Shown: positions 20,619 through 27,589 of the stretch, piece after piece
How the letters are laid out: each line of letters starts with the position of its first letter
How positions within the stretch are numbered: position 1 is the first letter of the stretch
NCBI GenBank assembly: GCA_943326015.2
Contig: CALPRQ020000037.1
Location: forward strand, 1-35,515
Direction of reading: 5' to 3'
Length of the DNA: 35,515 nucleotides
Source of the DNA: Chitinophaga pinensis
Lineage (GTDB): Bacteria; Pseudomonadota; Gammaproteobacteria; Burkholderiales; Burkholderiaceae_C
Made by a program: the position numbers and the translations under genes
The notes under the pieces: generated by a model
The model's input: only the letters and a program-made list of their open reading frames with translations
The model's database searches: none
Told to the model about the DNA's origin: nothing

Positions 20619-20650
20619 TGCCACTGCCTCATGAACCAGGTGCAGTGGCA
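20619..20650 (+). promoter_or_regulatory. Hairpin ending on the nnrS start codon
   Basis: A perfect 9-bp inverted repeat, TGCCACTGC (20619-20627) and GCAGTGGCA (20642-20650), has a 14-base loop. The last base is the A of the nnrS ATG, and the ribosome-binding-like AGGTG (20638-20642) sits at the loop edge. If it forms in mRNA it would limit ribosome access. No T-run follows, so it is not a terminator for the preceding gene. Confidence 0.5.
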
Positions 20651-21900
20651 TGAGTGAGGCCGTATCCGGCTGGCACTGGCGCTGTCTGTGGCGGGCGCCG
20701 CATCGCCTGGCTTTCGCTGCCGCCACCTTGCTGCTGATGCTGGCCAGCCTGTGGTGGCTCGCCCTGCTGGGCATATGGGCAGCAGCGCCGGCTGGGTCTG
20801 TCCACCATCTCGCCCTGGCGCCTGCGCTCGCGCATGGCGCGGTGATGGTGTTCGGCTTCTTTCCGCTGTTCTTCGCCGGCTTCATCTTCACCGTCGGCCC
20901 GAAATGGCTGCGGGTGCCAGGGCCTGCGCCGACCGAAACAGCGCTTGTCGTCCTGCCGCAGCTGGCCGGCTGGCTGCTCTGGCTGGCCGCCAGCCACCTG
21001 GGGCGCTGGCCGGCCTGCGCGGGACTCGGGCTGGCGCTGGCTGGCTTGCTGCTGCAGTACCGGCGGTTCGCATGGATATGGCTGGCCAGTCGCGAGTCCG
21101 ACCGCATCCATGCCGGCTGTTTCGTCGTCGCGGGACTGGTCGGCGTGATCAGCCTGGCCGGGCTGTGCTGGGCGCTGCTGCAGCATGACCTCGCGCTGGC
21201 GCGTGCCTGGCTGCAGACGGGGCTGTGGGGTTTCGTCTTCGTGACCTTCGCTGCTGCAGCCCACCGCATGGTGCCGGTGTTGTCGTCCGACCATCTGCCT
21301 GGCCGCTGGCAGTCCTGGTCGGTGTTGTGCCTGCTGCTGGGCAGCGCCGCGATCAAGGTCGCGCTGGCCTGGGCCGACTGGGTCAGCGTATCTTCTGCTG
21401 CCGGCGACCTGTTTGGCGGTGCTGCTCTGCTGCTGGCGGGCGTCGGATTGCTGTGGGTCGCTCGCGTCTGGGCCCGGGTGCAGAGCTTGGGGCTGCGCAT
21501 GATGGCGATGCTGCATGCCGGCTTCGTCTGGCTGGCGCTGGCATTTCTGCTCGATGCCTTCAGCCTGCTGGGTCGGATGGTGAGCTGGCAAGTTTTGCCG
21601 CTGGCGGCACTGCATGCCTGCGCCATGGGCTTCATGGCCACGGTCATGCTCGCCATGGTCGAGCGCGTGTCCTGCGCCTACGGCGGGCGCAAGCTTACCT
21701 TCGAAGGCTGGGTCTGGATCGGTTTCTGGCTGTTGCAGGCGGCCACCCTGGCAAGAGTCGGCGCCGAACTGGTCCCAACACCGCTGCGCAGCGACGGGCT
21801 GCTGTTGGCCGCCTTGCTCTGGGCGCTGGCCTTGCTGCCCTGGTGTTGGCGGCTGCTGCGCTGGTACGGCAGTCCGCGGCCTGACGGTCGTCCCGGCTGA
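20650..21900 (+). CDS. nnrS: NnrS family heme-copper membrane protein
   Basis: NnrS proteins are polytopic inner-membrane heme- and copper-containing proteins that protect against nitric oxide and nitrosative stress, usually under NO-responsive control. The 416-residue product has about twelve hydrophobic segments. It also has the family's typical N-terminal WRAPHRLAF stretch and the HGAVMVFGFFPLFFAGFIFT block, where His and other residues in the membrane are candidate metal ligands. Later conserved histidines lie in AAAHRMVPVL and ALHACAMGFM. ATG 20650 is at the foot of a hairpin. The gene converges on sirB, and the NO-sensor gene nsrR is close by. NnrS does not reduce NO itself in characterised cases; its exact chemistry is unresolved. 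Confidence 0.9.
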   Translation: MSEAVSGWHWRCLWRAPHRLAFAAATLLLMLASLWWLALLGIWAAAPAGSVHHLALAPALAHGAVMVFGFFPLFFAGFIFTVGPKWLRVPGPAPTETALVVLPQLAGWLLWLAASHLGRWPACAGLGLALAGLLLQYRRFAWIWLASRESDRIHAGCFVVAGLVGVISLAGLCWALLQHDLALARAWLQTGLWGFVFVTFAAAAHRMVPVLSSDHLPGRWQSWSVLCLLLGSAAIKVALAWADWVSVSSAAGDLFGGAALLLAGVGLLWVARVWARVQSLGLRMMAMLHAGFVWLALAFLLDAFSLLGRMVSWQVLPLAALHACAMGFMATVMLAMVERVSCAYGGRKLTFEGWVWIGFWLLQAATLARVGAELVPTPLRSDGLLLAALLWALALLPWCWRLLRWYGSPRPDGRPG

Positions 21901-21912
21901 ACCTCAGCCGGG
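21892..21912. terminator. Symmetrical hairpin containing both nnrS and sirB stop codons
   Basis: CCCGGCTGA (21892-21900) and TCAGCCGGG (21904-21912) form a perfect 9-bp stem with a 3-base loop. The nnrS TGA (21898-21900) and the sirB TGA (complement of 21904-21906) are the two sides of the loop end. With only 3 bases between convergent genes this is the only place for a shared terminator, but no T-run follows in either direction. Confidence 0.45.
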
Positions 21913-22314
21913 CAGCCAGCCCAGTGGGTCGCGGGTGCGCGCGATCATGACCATCACGGCGGCGCACAGCAAAGCGGCCAGCAGGAAGGCCAGGCGTGCG
22001 CCCTGGCTGCGGGCGCGCTTGAGCGCGAACGATCCCAGCACCACATAGACCAGCAGCAGCACGAGCTTGCTGGCTAGCCAGGCTTCGTGCAGGGGGTTGT
22101 GCTGCAGCAGCGCCCACAGGCTGATGCCCGCGCTCAGCAGCAGGCTGTCGATCGCAACGCTGGTCAGGTGCACGCCGTGCCGCATGACCCAGCCCTGCTG
22201 CCACAGTGCACCCAGGCCGCGCGCCGCGAACAGGCTCAGGCTCAGGCCCACCAGCAGCCTATGGGCCCATAACAGGGCGGGGTAGAGCCAGGGGGCTTGC
22301 TCGATGACTGTCAT
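21904..22314 (-). CDS. SirB-family integral membrane protein
   Basis: This 136-residue protein has four hydrophobic helices and fits the SirB family by length and by motifs such as WAHRLLVGLSLSLFAARG, LTSVAIDSLLLSAGISL and WLASKLVLLLVYVVLGSFALKR. Family members were named after a Salmonella invasion-gene effect, but their biochemical function is unknown. The paired histidines and membrane layout would allow heme binding; this is speculation. It is convergent with nnrS and divergent from nsrR, so it lies inside the NO-response island and may belong to the same regulon. ATG 22314 is the first credible start. Confidence 0.8.
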   Translation of the reverse strand: MTVIEQAPWLYPALLWAHRLLVGLSLSLFAARGLGALWQQGWVMRHGVHLTSVAIDSLLLSAGISLWALLQHNPLHEAWLASKLVLLLVYVVLGSFALKRARSQGARLAFLLAALLCAAVMVMIARTRDPLGWLPG

Positions 22315-22342
22315 AAGACTGGGACTTTTTCAGAAAGAAGCG

Positions 22343-22380
22343 ATAATAATCATACGCAATGATAATTATGTGGCTATAAT
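22343..22380. promoter_or_regulatory. AT-rich inverted repeat and -10 box between sirB and nsrR
   Basis: ATAATAATCAT (22343-22353) and ATGATAATTAT (22359-22369) form an 11-5-11 inverted repeat with one mismatch. A perfect TATAAT (22375-22380) follows on the plus strand and leaves a 75-base leader to nsrR. No good -35 lies at the expected distance; that position falls inside the repeat. On the minus strand TATTAT within the left arm could be a -10 for sirB. The pattern resembles a repressor operator: NsrR autoregulation is plausible, and the GATAAT units also recall Fur boxes. The 141-base gap is strikingly AT-rich against its surroundings. Confidence 0.6.
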
Positions 22381-22455
22381 AGTCATTGAGTACTAGTTCT
22401 TTTGGTGTATGTCGCCCGGTCGGGGCGGCTTGCCGTTTCTTGACAGGTAGATGCC

Positions 22456-22965
22456 ATGCGTCTGACACAGTGGACCGATTACAGCTTGCGCATGCTGATG
22501 TATTGCGCCATCCACCAGGAGCGTCCAAAAGCGCCTACCGTGGGTGAGATCGCCGAGGTGCACGGCATCTCGCGCAGCCACCTGACCAAGATCGCGATGA
22601 CGCTCGCAGGCGCCGGATTGCTCGAAACCACGCGCGGCCGTGGCGGCGGCTTGCGTCTGCTCAAGCCCGCCGACCAGATCCGGGTCGGCGACGTGGTGCG
22701 CATGACCGAGACCGATTTCAACCTGGTTGAATGCTTTGATGCGGGCAGCAACAGCTGCCGCATCGTGGGCAGCTGCCGGCTCAAGAACGTGCTGTCCGAT
22801 GCCATGGAGGCCTACCTGGCCGTGCTCGACGAGGCTACCGTGGCCGACCTGATCGGTCCTGTCCGGCCCAAGGCCCAGCTCGTTTCGCTGCCGGTTCGGG
22901 CTGCGGGCAAGCCGGTCTCCATGCTTGAAACCGAAACACAGTCACAGCTTCTCGCCGCTGTCTGA
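22456..22965 (+). CDS. nsrR: Rrf2-family NO-sensing repressor NsrR
   Basis: NsrR is a dimeric winged-helix repressor whose [4Fe-4S] cluster reacts with nitric oxide and so relieves repression of NO-detoxification genes. The 169-residue protein starts MRLTQWTDYSLRMLMYCA, which includes Asp8, the fourth cluster ligand known in Streptomyces NsrR. Three cysteines at 93, 101 and 107 (spacing C-X7-C-X5-C) form the cluster site, and the HTH lies at about residues 25-55 (PTVGEIAEVHGISRSHLTK). IscR has a C-X5-C-X5-C spacing and different context. AGGTAG at 22445-22450 precedes ATG 22456. Neighbours nnrS, sirB and the nir genes support the NO role. It ends with a long C-terminal tail after the cluster region. 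Confidence 0.92.
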   Translation: MRLTQWTDYSLRMLMYCAIHQERPKAPTVGEIAEVHGISRSHLTKIAMTLAGAGLLETTRGRGGGLRLLKPADQIRVGDVVRMTETDFNLVECFDAGSNSCRIVGSCRLKNVLSDAMEAYLAVLDEATVADLIGPVRPKAQLVSLPVRAAGKPVSMLETETQSQLLAAV

Positions 22966-22967
22966 GC

Positions 22968-22999
22968 GGCTGGCCTGACAGCGGGCCGTCAAGCCAGCC
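22968..22999. terminator. Hairpin between convergent nsrR and nirE
   Basis: GGCTGGC (22968-22974) pairs with GCCAGCC (22993-22999), and inside it TGAC (22976-22979) pairs with GTCA (22988-22991) across one mismatch, leaving an 8-base loop. It fills the 42-base gap between the two stops. No T-run is present on either side, so it is a candidate bidirectional terminator or mRNA 3'-end stabiliser rather than a textbook intrinsic one. Confidence 0.45.
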
Positions 23000-23007
23000 C
23001 GGGGAGG

Positions 23008-23826
23008 TCAGCTCCGCTCGGCAAGAATGGCCGGCCCGAGCTGGCCGTGCAGCGACACCACATCGCCTATCATGATCAGCGTGGGCGGCTTGACGCCGGT
23101 GGACTGAGCCAGCGCCGGCAGATTGCCCAATGTGCCCGTGACGCAGCGCTGCTCGGGCTGGGTGGCGCGCTCGATCAGGGCGGCCGGTGTCGAGGCCGCC
23201 AGGCCATGTGCGATCAGCTGCTCGCAGATGATGGGCAAGGTGCCCAGCCCCATGTAGATCACCACCGTCTGGTTCGGCCGCGCGAGCATCTCCCAGTCCA
23301 GGTCGACCACGCGGTTGTCCTGCAGGTGGCCGGTGGCCAGCACCAGCGCGCGCGAGTGGTCGCGGTGCGTCAGCGGGATGCCGGCCGCTGCCGCTGCTCC
23401 CTGCGCGGCGGTGATGCCCGGTATCACGCTGAAGGGTACGCTGGCTGCAGCCAGTGCCTGCGCCTCCTCGCCACCGCGGCCGAAGATGTAGCCGTCGCCG
23501 CCCTTGATGCGCAGTACCCGGCGGCCTTCGCGTGCGAGCTGGATCATCAGCTTGCCGATCTCATGCTGGGGCAGGGTGTGGCGCGACGCCTCCTTGCCGA
23601 CGTAGCGGCGCTCGGCACTGGCCGGCGCCAGCGCGAGGATGGCGTCGCTGACCAGGTGGTCATAGAGCAGCAGTTCGGCCGACTCGAGCGCACGCAGGGC
23701 CTTGATTGTCAGCAACTCGGGGTCGCCGGGACCCGCGCCCATCAGCGTGACATGGGCTGGCGCTGCACCGGCCTGCTGAGCAGGCAGGCCAGCGGACAGG
23801 TTCTCGCGCTGGTCAAGGTTTCTCAT
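23008..23826 (-). CDS. nirE: Uroporphyrinogen-III C-methyltransferase (NirE/CobA type)
   Basis: SUMT methylates uroporphyrinogen III at C2 and C7 with SAM to give precorrin-2, the first dedicated step to siroheme and heme d1. The 272-residue protein carries the family signatures GAGPGDPELLTIKALRAL (about residues 30-47), YVGKEASRH, RIKGGDGYIFGRGGEEAQAL, the PGITAAQGA loop and GIPLTHRD. It is a stand-alone methyltransferase without the dehydrogenase domain of CysG. ATG 23826 is preferred over 23832 because GAGGA lies 8 bases upstream of it and would touch the other. It faces away from the nirC-nirN operon, which otherwise lacks a SUMT, so nirE is the likely role; CobA and NirE cannot be distinguished by sequence alone. 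Confidence 0.92.
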   Translation of the reverse strand: MRNLDQRENLSAGLPAQQAGAAPAHVTLMGAGPGDPELLTIKALRALESAELLLYDHLVSDAILALAPASAERRYVGKEASRHTLPQHEIGKLMIQLAREGRRVLRIKGGDGYIFGRGGEEAQALAAASVPFSVIPGITAAQGAAAAAGIPLTHRDHSRALVLATGHLQDNRVVDLDWEMLARPNQTVVIYMGLGTLPIICEQLIAHGLAASTPAALIERATQPEQRCVTGTLGNLPALAQSTGVKPPTLIMIGDVVSLHGQLGPAILAERS

Positions 23827-23881
23827 TGGCATTCCTCAGATTTCGATTGAGTCATTCTTTCTGAATCTTTCTGGACTGTGT

Positions 23882-23895
23882 TTGCATTAGATCAA
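23882..23895. promoter_or_regulatory. FNR/DNR-type box between nirE and nirC
   Basis: TTGCATTAGATCAA matches the consensus TTGAT-N4-ATCAA perfectly in the right half and in 3 of 5 bases in the left. If it acts as a class II site at -41.5, transcription to the right would start near 23930 and to the left near 23847. The first position would put the nirC start at 23970 rather than at the upstream ATG codons. No strong -10 hexamer is visible in either direction. Confidence 0.5.
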
Positions 23896-23969
23896 ACACG
23901 CCCTGCGCAGGCCGCATGACCATGGCATTCATGGTGACAAATGCAGCAGATCCGCCCCCGAGATTGTCG

Positions 23970-24317
23970 ATGGCAAGGGCCGCCAGGATTCCGGTCCTGC
24001 TGGTGCTGTGTCTGGTGGGTTCAGCATGGTCGCAGGACCGGGTGCCGCTGGAACGCGAACAGGCCCTGGTTCGCATGGTCAGGCAGGACTGCGGCTCCTG
24101 CCACGGCATGCAGCTGACCGGCGGGCTGGGGCCGGCGCTGACCGCCCAGGCGTTGGCCGGCATGCCGCGCGAGGCTATCGCCGCCGCCATCTACCACGGT
24201 CGCCCCGGCACGCCGATGCCGCCCTGGAAGGCCATGCTCAGCGAGATCGAGGCCGACTGGATCGCACAGCGCCTGCTCGCAGGTTTCCCGCAGGAACAGA
24301 AAAGGAATACGCGATGA
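23970..24317 (+). CDS. nirC: Periplasmic c-type cytochrome, NirC-like
   Basis: From ATG 23970 the product has 115 residues: a clear signal peptide (MARAARIPVLLVLCLVGSAWSQ would be cut near SQ) and one heme c site, CGSCH, with a probable axial methionine in GTPMPPW. NirC is a small periplasmic monoheme cytochrome c of nir clusters, implicated in heme d1 maturation or electron supply. In-frame ATGs at 23916, 23922 and 23931 would add an N-terminal stretch that is not signal-like. Neither start has a strong ribosome binding site. The stop overlaps the nirF start as ATGA, so this is the first gene of the heme d1 operon. Confidence 0.82.
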   Translation: MARAARIPVLLVLCLVGSAWSQDRVPLEREQALVRMVRQDCGSCHGMQLTGGLGPALTAQALAGMPREAIAAAIYHGRPGTPMPPWKAMLSEIEADWIAQRLLAGFPQEQKRNTR

Positions 24318-25528
24318 ATCAAGCACTTGGATCGAACGCAATCGTCCGCCGCAGCCTGCTGGTGGCGCTCGGCGCGGCTCCGCTGCTGCTGTCGGGCTGC
24401 GCCGCGCTCGGTGGCGTCGAGCCCGAAGGCAGCGGCGACCTCGGCGTCGTGGTCGAGCGCGCCAGCGGCAAGCTGGCCATAGTCAACACCAGCCGGCGTG
24501 AGCTGCTGGCCGAGGTCGGCGGCCTGGGTGACCTGTCGCATGCCTCGGTGGTGTTCTCGCGCGATGGCCGCCATGCCTATGTGTTCGGGCGCGATGGTGG
24601 CCTGTCCAAGGTCGACCTGTTGCAGCGCCGACTGGTCGCGCGCGTCATGCAGGCCGGCAACTCGATCGGCGGTGCTATCAGCGCCGACGGCCAGCTGGTG
24701 GCGGCACAGAACTACCAGCCCGGCGGCGTCAAGGTGTTCGACGCGCGCACGCTGGCGCTGGTCGCCGACCTGCCGGCCGAGTACGCACCGGGCAAGCTCT
24801 CGCGCGTGGTCGGCCTGGTCGACCTGCCGGGCCGGCGCTTTGCCTACAGCCTGTTCGATGCCGACGAGATCTGGGTCGCCGACCTGTCGGACGTCCGCCA
24901 GCCGCAAATTCAGAAGTTCAAGGGCATAGGCAAGTCGCCCTATGACGCGCTGGTCACACCCGATGGCCGGCACTACATCGCCGGCCTGTTCGGCGAGGAC
25001 GGCCTGGCGCTGATCGATCTGTGGCAGCCGCAGCCGGTGGTGCGCCGCATCCTGGGTGGCTACGGGCGCGGCCAGCAGCCGCTGCCGGTCTACAAGATGC
25101 CGCATCTGCGCGGCTGGGCCGTCGCCGGGCGCCATGCCTATCTGCCGGCGATCGGCCGTCACGAGGTGCTGGTGGTCGACACCCAGAGCTGGCAGGAGGT
25201 CGGCCGGATTCCGGTCGCCGGCCAGCCGGTGTTCGTGATGGCGCGTCCCGACGGGCGCCAGGTCTGGGTCAACTTCTCGGTGCCCGATTACGATCGGGTA
25301 CAGGTGATCGACACGCCGAGTCAGCAGGTGGTCGCCACCCTCACGCCCGGCAAGGCGGTGCTGCACATGGAATTCACGCCGCGCGGCGAGGCGGTCTGGA
25401 TCAGCTCGCGCGACGACAACCGCGTCAGCGTGATCGACACCCAGACGCTGCAGACGCTGGCCCGCATCGAGCTCGACGCACCGAGCGGCATCTTCTTCAC
25501 CTCGCGCGCGGCGCGCCTGGGGTTCTGA
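24314..25528 (+). CDS. nirF: Heme d1 biosynthesis protein NirF
   Basis: NirF is a periplasmic protein required for heme d1 formation; it binds a late d1 precursor and has the eight-bladed propeller fold of the NirS d1 domain. The protein has 404 residues. The N terminus has a lipobox LLLSGC with Cys29, so it is predicted to be a lipoprotein. The propeller shows repeated strand patterns such as VFSRDGRHAYVFGRDG and VTPDGRHYIAGLFGEDG, and a conserved YKMPHLRGW stretch. There is no CXXCH, which separates it from NirS and NirN. AAGGA around 24301-24305 precedes ATG 24314 by about 9 bases. It overlaps the cytochrome gene and is 2 bases from nirDL. Confidence 0.93.
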   Translation: MNQALGSNAIVRRSLLVALGAAPLLLSGCAALGGVEPEGSGDLGVVVERASGKLAIVNTSRRELLAEVGGLGDLSHASVVFSRDGRHAYVFGRDGGLSKVDLLQRRLVARVMQAGNSIGGAISADGQLVAAQNYQPGGVKVFDARTLALVADLPAEYAPGKLSRVVGLVDLPGRRFAYSLFDADEIWVADLSDVRQPQIQKFKGIGKSPYDALVTPDGRHYIAGLFGEDGLALIDLWQPQPVVRRILGGYGRGQQPLPVYKMPHLRGWAVAGRHAYLPAIGRHEVLVVDTQSWQEVGRIPVAGQPVFVMARPDGRQVWVNFSVPDYDRVQVIDTPSQQVVATLTPGKAVLHMEFTPRGEAVWISSRDDNRVSVIDTQTLQTLARIELDAPSGIFFTSRAARLGF

Positions 25529-25530
25529 GC

Positions 25531-26580
25531 ATGACGGCCCCTTCGAGCCACGACATGGACGAGGCGCTGGCGCTGCTCAATCCCTGGCAGCGCGGTTTTC
25601 CGCTTGTCCCGCAACCCTATGCCTTGCTGGCGAAATCGATCGGCTGCCAGGCCGGCGAACTGCTGGCTCGCCTGGCCGCGCTGCAGCAGCAAGGCGCGCT
25701 CAGCCGCATCGGCGGCGTGTTCGCGGCGCAGACCGGCGGTGCCGCGCTGCTGGCCGCGATGGTGGTGCCGCCCGAACGGCTCGACGAGGTCGCTGCGCTC
25801 GTGTCGGCGCACCCGGGCGTCAACCACAACTACGAGCGCGAGGACCGCTACAGCCTCTGGTTCGTCATGACCGCCTGCGACGAGGCCGAGCTTGAGCGCT
25901 CCATGGCCGCGCTCGAACGCGCCACCGGCCTGCCCGCGCTGCGCCTGACCATGGTGCGGCCCTACCGCATCGACCTGGGTTTCGACCTGCGCCAGCGCAC
26001 CGCCGGTGCGCCGGTCAGCGAGGCGCCGCGTCGGCGTCCCGAGCCGGTCGCCGCGGCCGACCAGCCACTGGCCGCCCTGGTCGAAGCCGGCTTGCCGCTG
26101 GTCGAACGCCCCTACGCCGCCTGGGCCGCCGAGCTCGGCTGCGATGAGGCCGAAGTCATTGCCTGCCTGCAGCGCTGGCTGCAAGCCGGCACGATCAGCC
26201 GCTTCGGTGCCGTCGTGCGGCATCACGAGTTCGGCTTCGACGCCAACGCGATGACCGTGTTCGATGTGCCCGACGAGCGGGTCGATGCCTGCGGCGCCGC
26301 GCTGGCGCGCGCCGATGGCGTCACGCTGGCCTACCGCCGGGTGCGTGCGCCCGAATGGCGCTACAACCTCTACTGCATGGTGCATGGCCGGGACCGCGAG
26401 GCGGTGCTGGCCGTCATCGCGCGTCTGGTCGAGTCCTGCGGTCTGGCCGACTACCCGCGGCGCGTGCTGTTCTCGCGCCGACGCTTCAAGCAGACCGGCC
26501 CGCGGCGCTTCCGTGCCCTGCCGGCCGGTTGCAACGAGGTCCAGTCCCTGAAAACCGAGCAAGCCCATGCCCACGCCTGA
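25531..26580 (+). CDS. nirD: Siroheme decarboxylase, fused NirD-NirL type
   Basis: Siroheme decarboxylases remove acetate carboxylates of siroheme at C12 and C18 to give didecarboxysiroheme on the path to heme d1. The 349-residue protein contains two copies of the AsnC/Lrp-like unit (about residues 8-160 and 185-345), each a winged HTH followed by a ferredoxin-like domain. The first copy has NHNYERED followed by LWFVM, and the second has YRRVRAPEWRYNLYCMVHG, both typical of NirD/L/G/H and AhbA/B. It should not be called a transcription regulator despite the HTH. The start at 25531 is 2 bases after nirF; the end overlaps the next decarboxylase by 14 bases. Which half is NirD-like and which NirL-like is inferred from operon order. 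Confidence 0.9.
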   Translation: MTAPSSHDMDEALALLNPWQRGFPLVPQPYALLAKSIGCQAGELLARLAALQQQGALSRIGGVFAAQTGGAALLAAMVVPPERLDEVAALVSAHPGVNHNYEREDRYSLWFVMTACDEAELERSMAALERATGLPALRLTMVRPYRIDLGFDLRQRTAGAPVSEAPRRRPEPVAAADQPLAALVEAGLPLVERPYAAWAAELGCDEAEVIACLQRWLQAGTISRFGAVVRHHEFGFDANAMTVFDVPDERVDACGAALARADGVTLAYRRVRAPEWRYNLYCMVHGRDREAVLAVIARLVESCGLADYPRRVLFSRRRFKQTGPRRFRALPAGCNEVQSLKTEQAHAHA

Positions 26581-27583
26581 AGACCTGCGCCTGATCGACT
26601 ACCTGCACGGCGGCTTTCCGCTCTCCGAGCGACCCTTTGCCGAGGTCGGCGCCGCACTGGGCCTGGGCGAAGCCGATGTGATCGCAGCGCTGCAGCGCCT
26701 GCTCGGCCGTGGCGACCTGACCCGTTTCGGCCCACTGTTCCAGATCGAGCGTGCCGGCGGCCTGTTCGTGCTTGCCGCGCTGACCGCGCCCGAGCATCGC
26801 TATGCCGAGGTGACGGCCCTGGTGAACTCGCTGCCCGAGGTCGCGCACAACTACCGGCGCGAGCATGCGCTCAACATGTGGTTCGTGATCGGCACCGAGA
26901 GCCCGGCGCTGGCCGACGCCGCGATCGCGCGCATCGAGGCGCTGACCAACCTCAAGGTCCATGCCTTTCCCAAGCAGCGCGAGTATTTCGTCGAGTTGCG
27001 GCTGCCGCTGCTCGAAGGGCAGGGCGCTGCGGTCACAGCGCCGGCAACTCTTCGCACTGAATCCGATGCGGGTGCCGCACCGTTCGAGCTGACGGATTTC
27101 GACCGCACGCTGATCGCTGCCACGCAAAGCGGCCTGCCGCTGGTGCCGCAGCCTTATCATGAACTGGCAGCCGCCTTGGGCGTGAGTACCGACCAGCTGC
27201 GCCAGCGCCTGCAGCAGATGCTGGCCCATGGCCTGATCCGCCGCATCGGCGCCGTGCCCAACCACTACCGGCTCGGCTTCACCGCCAACGGCATGAGCGT
27301 CTGGGATGTCGACGATGCCGAGGTCGATGCGCTTGGTGAGCAGGTCGGCGCCTTGCCCGGTGTCAGCCACTGTTACCGTCGTCCGCGCGCCCCCGGTGTC
27401 TGGCGCTACAACCTGTTCGCGATGCTGCACGGCCGCAGCCGCGCCGAGGTCGAGGTCCAGGCCGAGCGCTTGCGCGAGTTGCTCGGGTCGGCTTGCCGGG
27501 CGCATGACATCCTGTATTCCAGCGCCATCCTCAAGAAGACCGGATTGCGCCTGGCCAGGCCGGGTGCCCCGGCAGAAAGCTGA
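26567..27583 (+). CDS. nirG: Siroheme decarboxylase, fused NirG-NirH type
   Basis: This is a second double-domain siroheme decarboxylase of 338 residues, homologous along its whole length to the preceding gene. Copy one (about residues 1-150) has AHNYRREHALNMWFVIG; copy two (about residues 175-330) has SHCYRRPRAPGVWRYNLFAMLHG. The linker between them (about residues 155-175) is variable and rich in Ala and Glu. In Pseudomonas the same functions are four separate proteins (NirD, L, G, H of about 150-175 residues each). Here they are two fused pairs, and the complex is presumably a heterodimer of fusions. ATG 26567 lies inside the end of nirDL, so translation is coupled. nirJ follows after 6 bases. 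Confidence 0.9.
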   Translation: MPTPEDLRLIDYLHGGFPLSERPFAEVGAALGLGEADVIAALQRLLGRGDLTRFGPLFQIERAGGLFVLAALTAPEHRYAEVTALVNSLPEVAHNYRREHALNMWFVIGTESPALADAAIARIEALTNLKVHAFPKQREYFVELRLPLLEGQGAAVTAPATLRTESDAGAAPFELTDFDRTLIAATQSGLPLVPQPYHELAAALGVSTDQLRQRLQQMLAHGLIRRIGAVPNHYRLGFTANGMSVWDVDDAEVDALGEQVGALPGVSHCYRRPRAPGVWRYNLFAMLHGRSRAEVEVQAERLRELLGSACRAHDILYSSAILKKTGLRLARPGAPAES

Positions 27584-27589
27584 AAGACC

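Noticed and set aside
23827-23832. nirE start at ATG 23832
   Set aside because: The GAGGA ribosome binding site would touch this codon; spacing is correct only for ATG 23826.
25531-27583. Annotation of the two AsnC/Lrp-like genes as transcription regulators
   Set aside because: Double units, the HNYxRE and WRYNL motifs and the position between nirF and nirJ identify them as siroheme decarboxylases.
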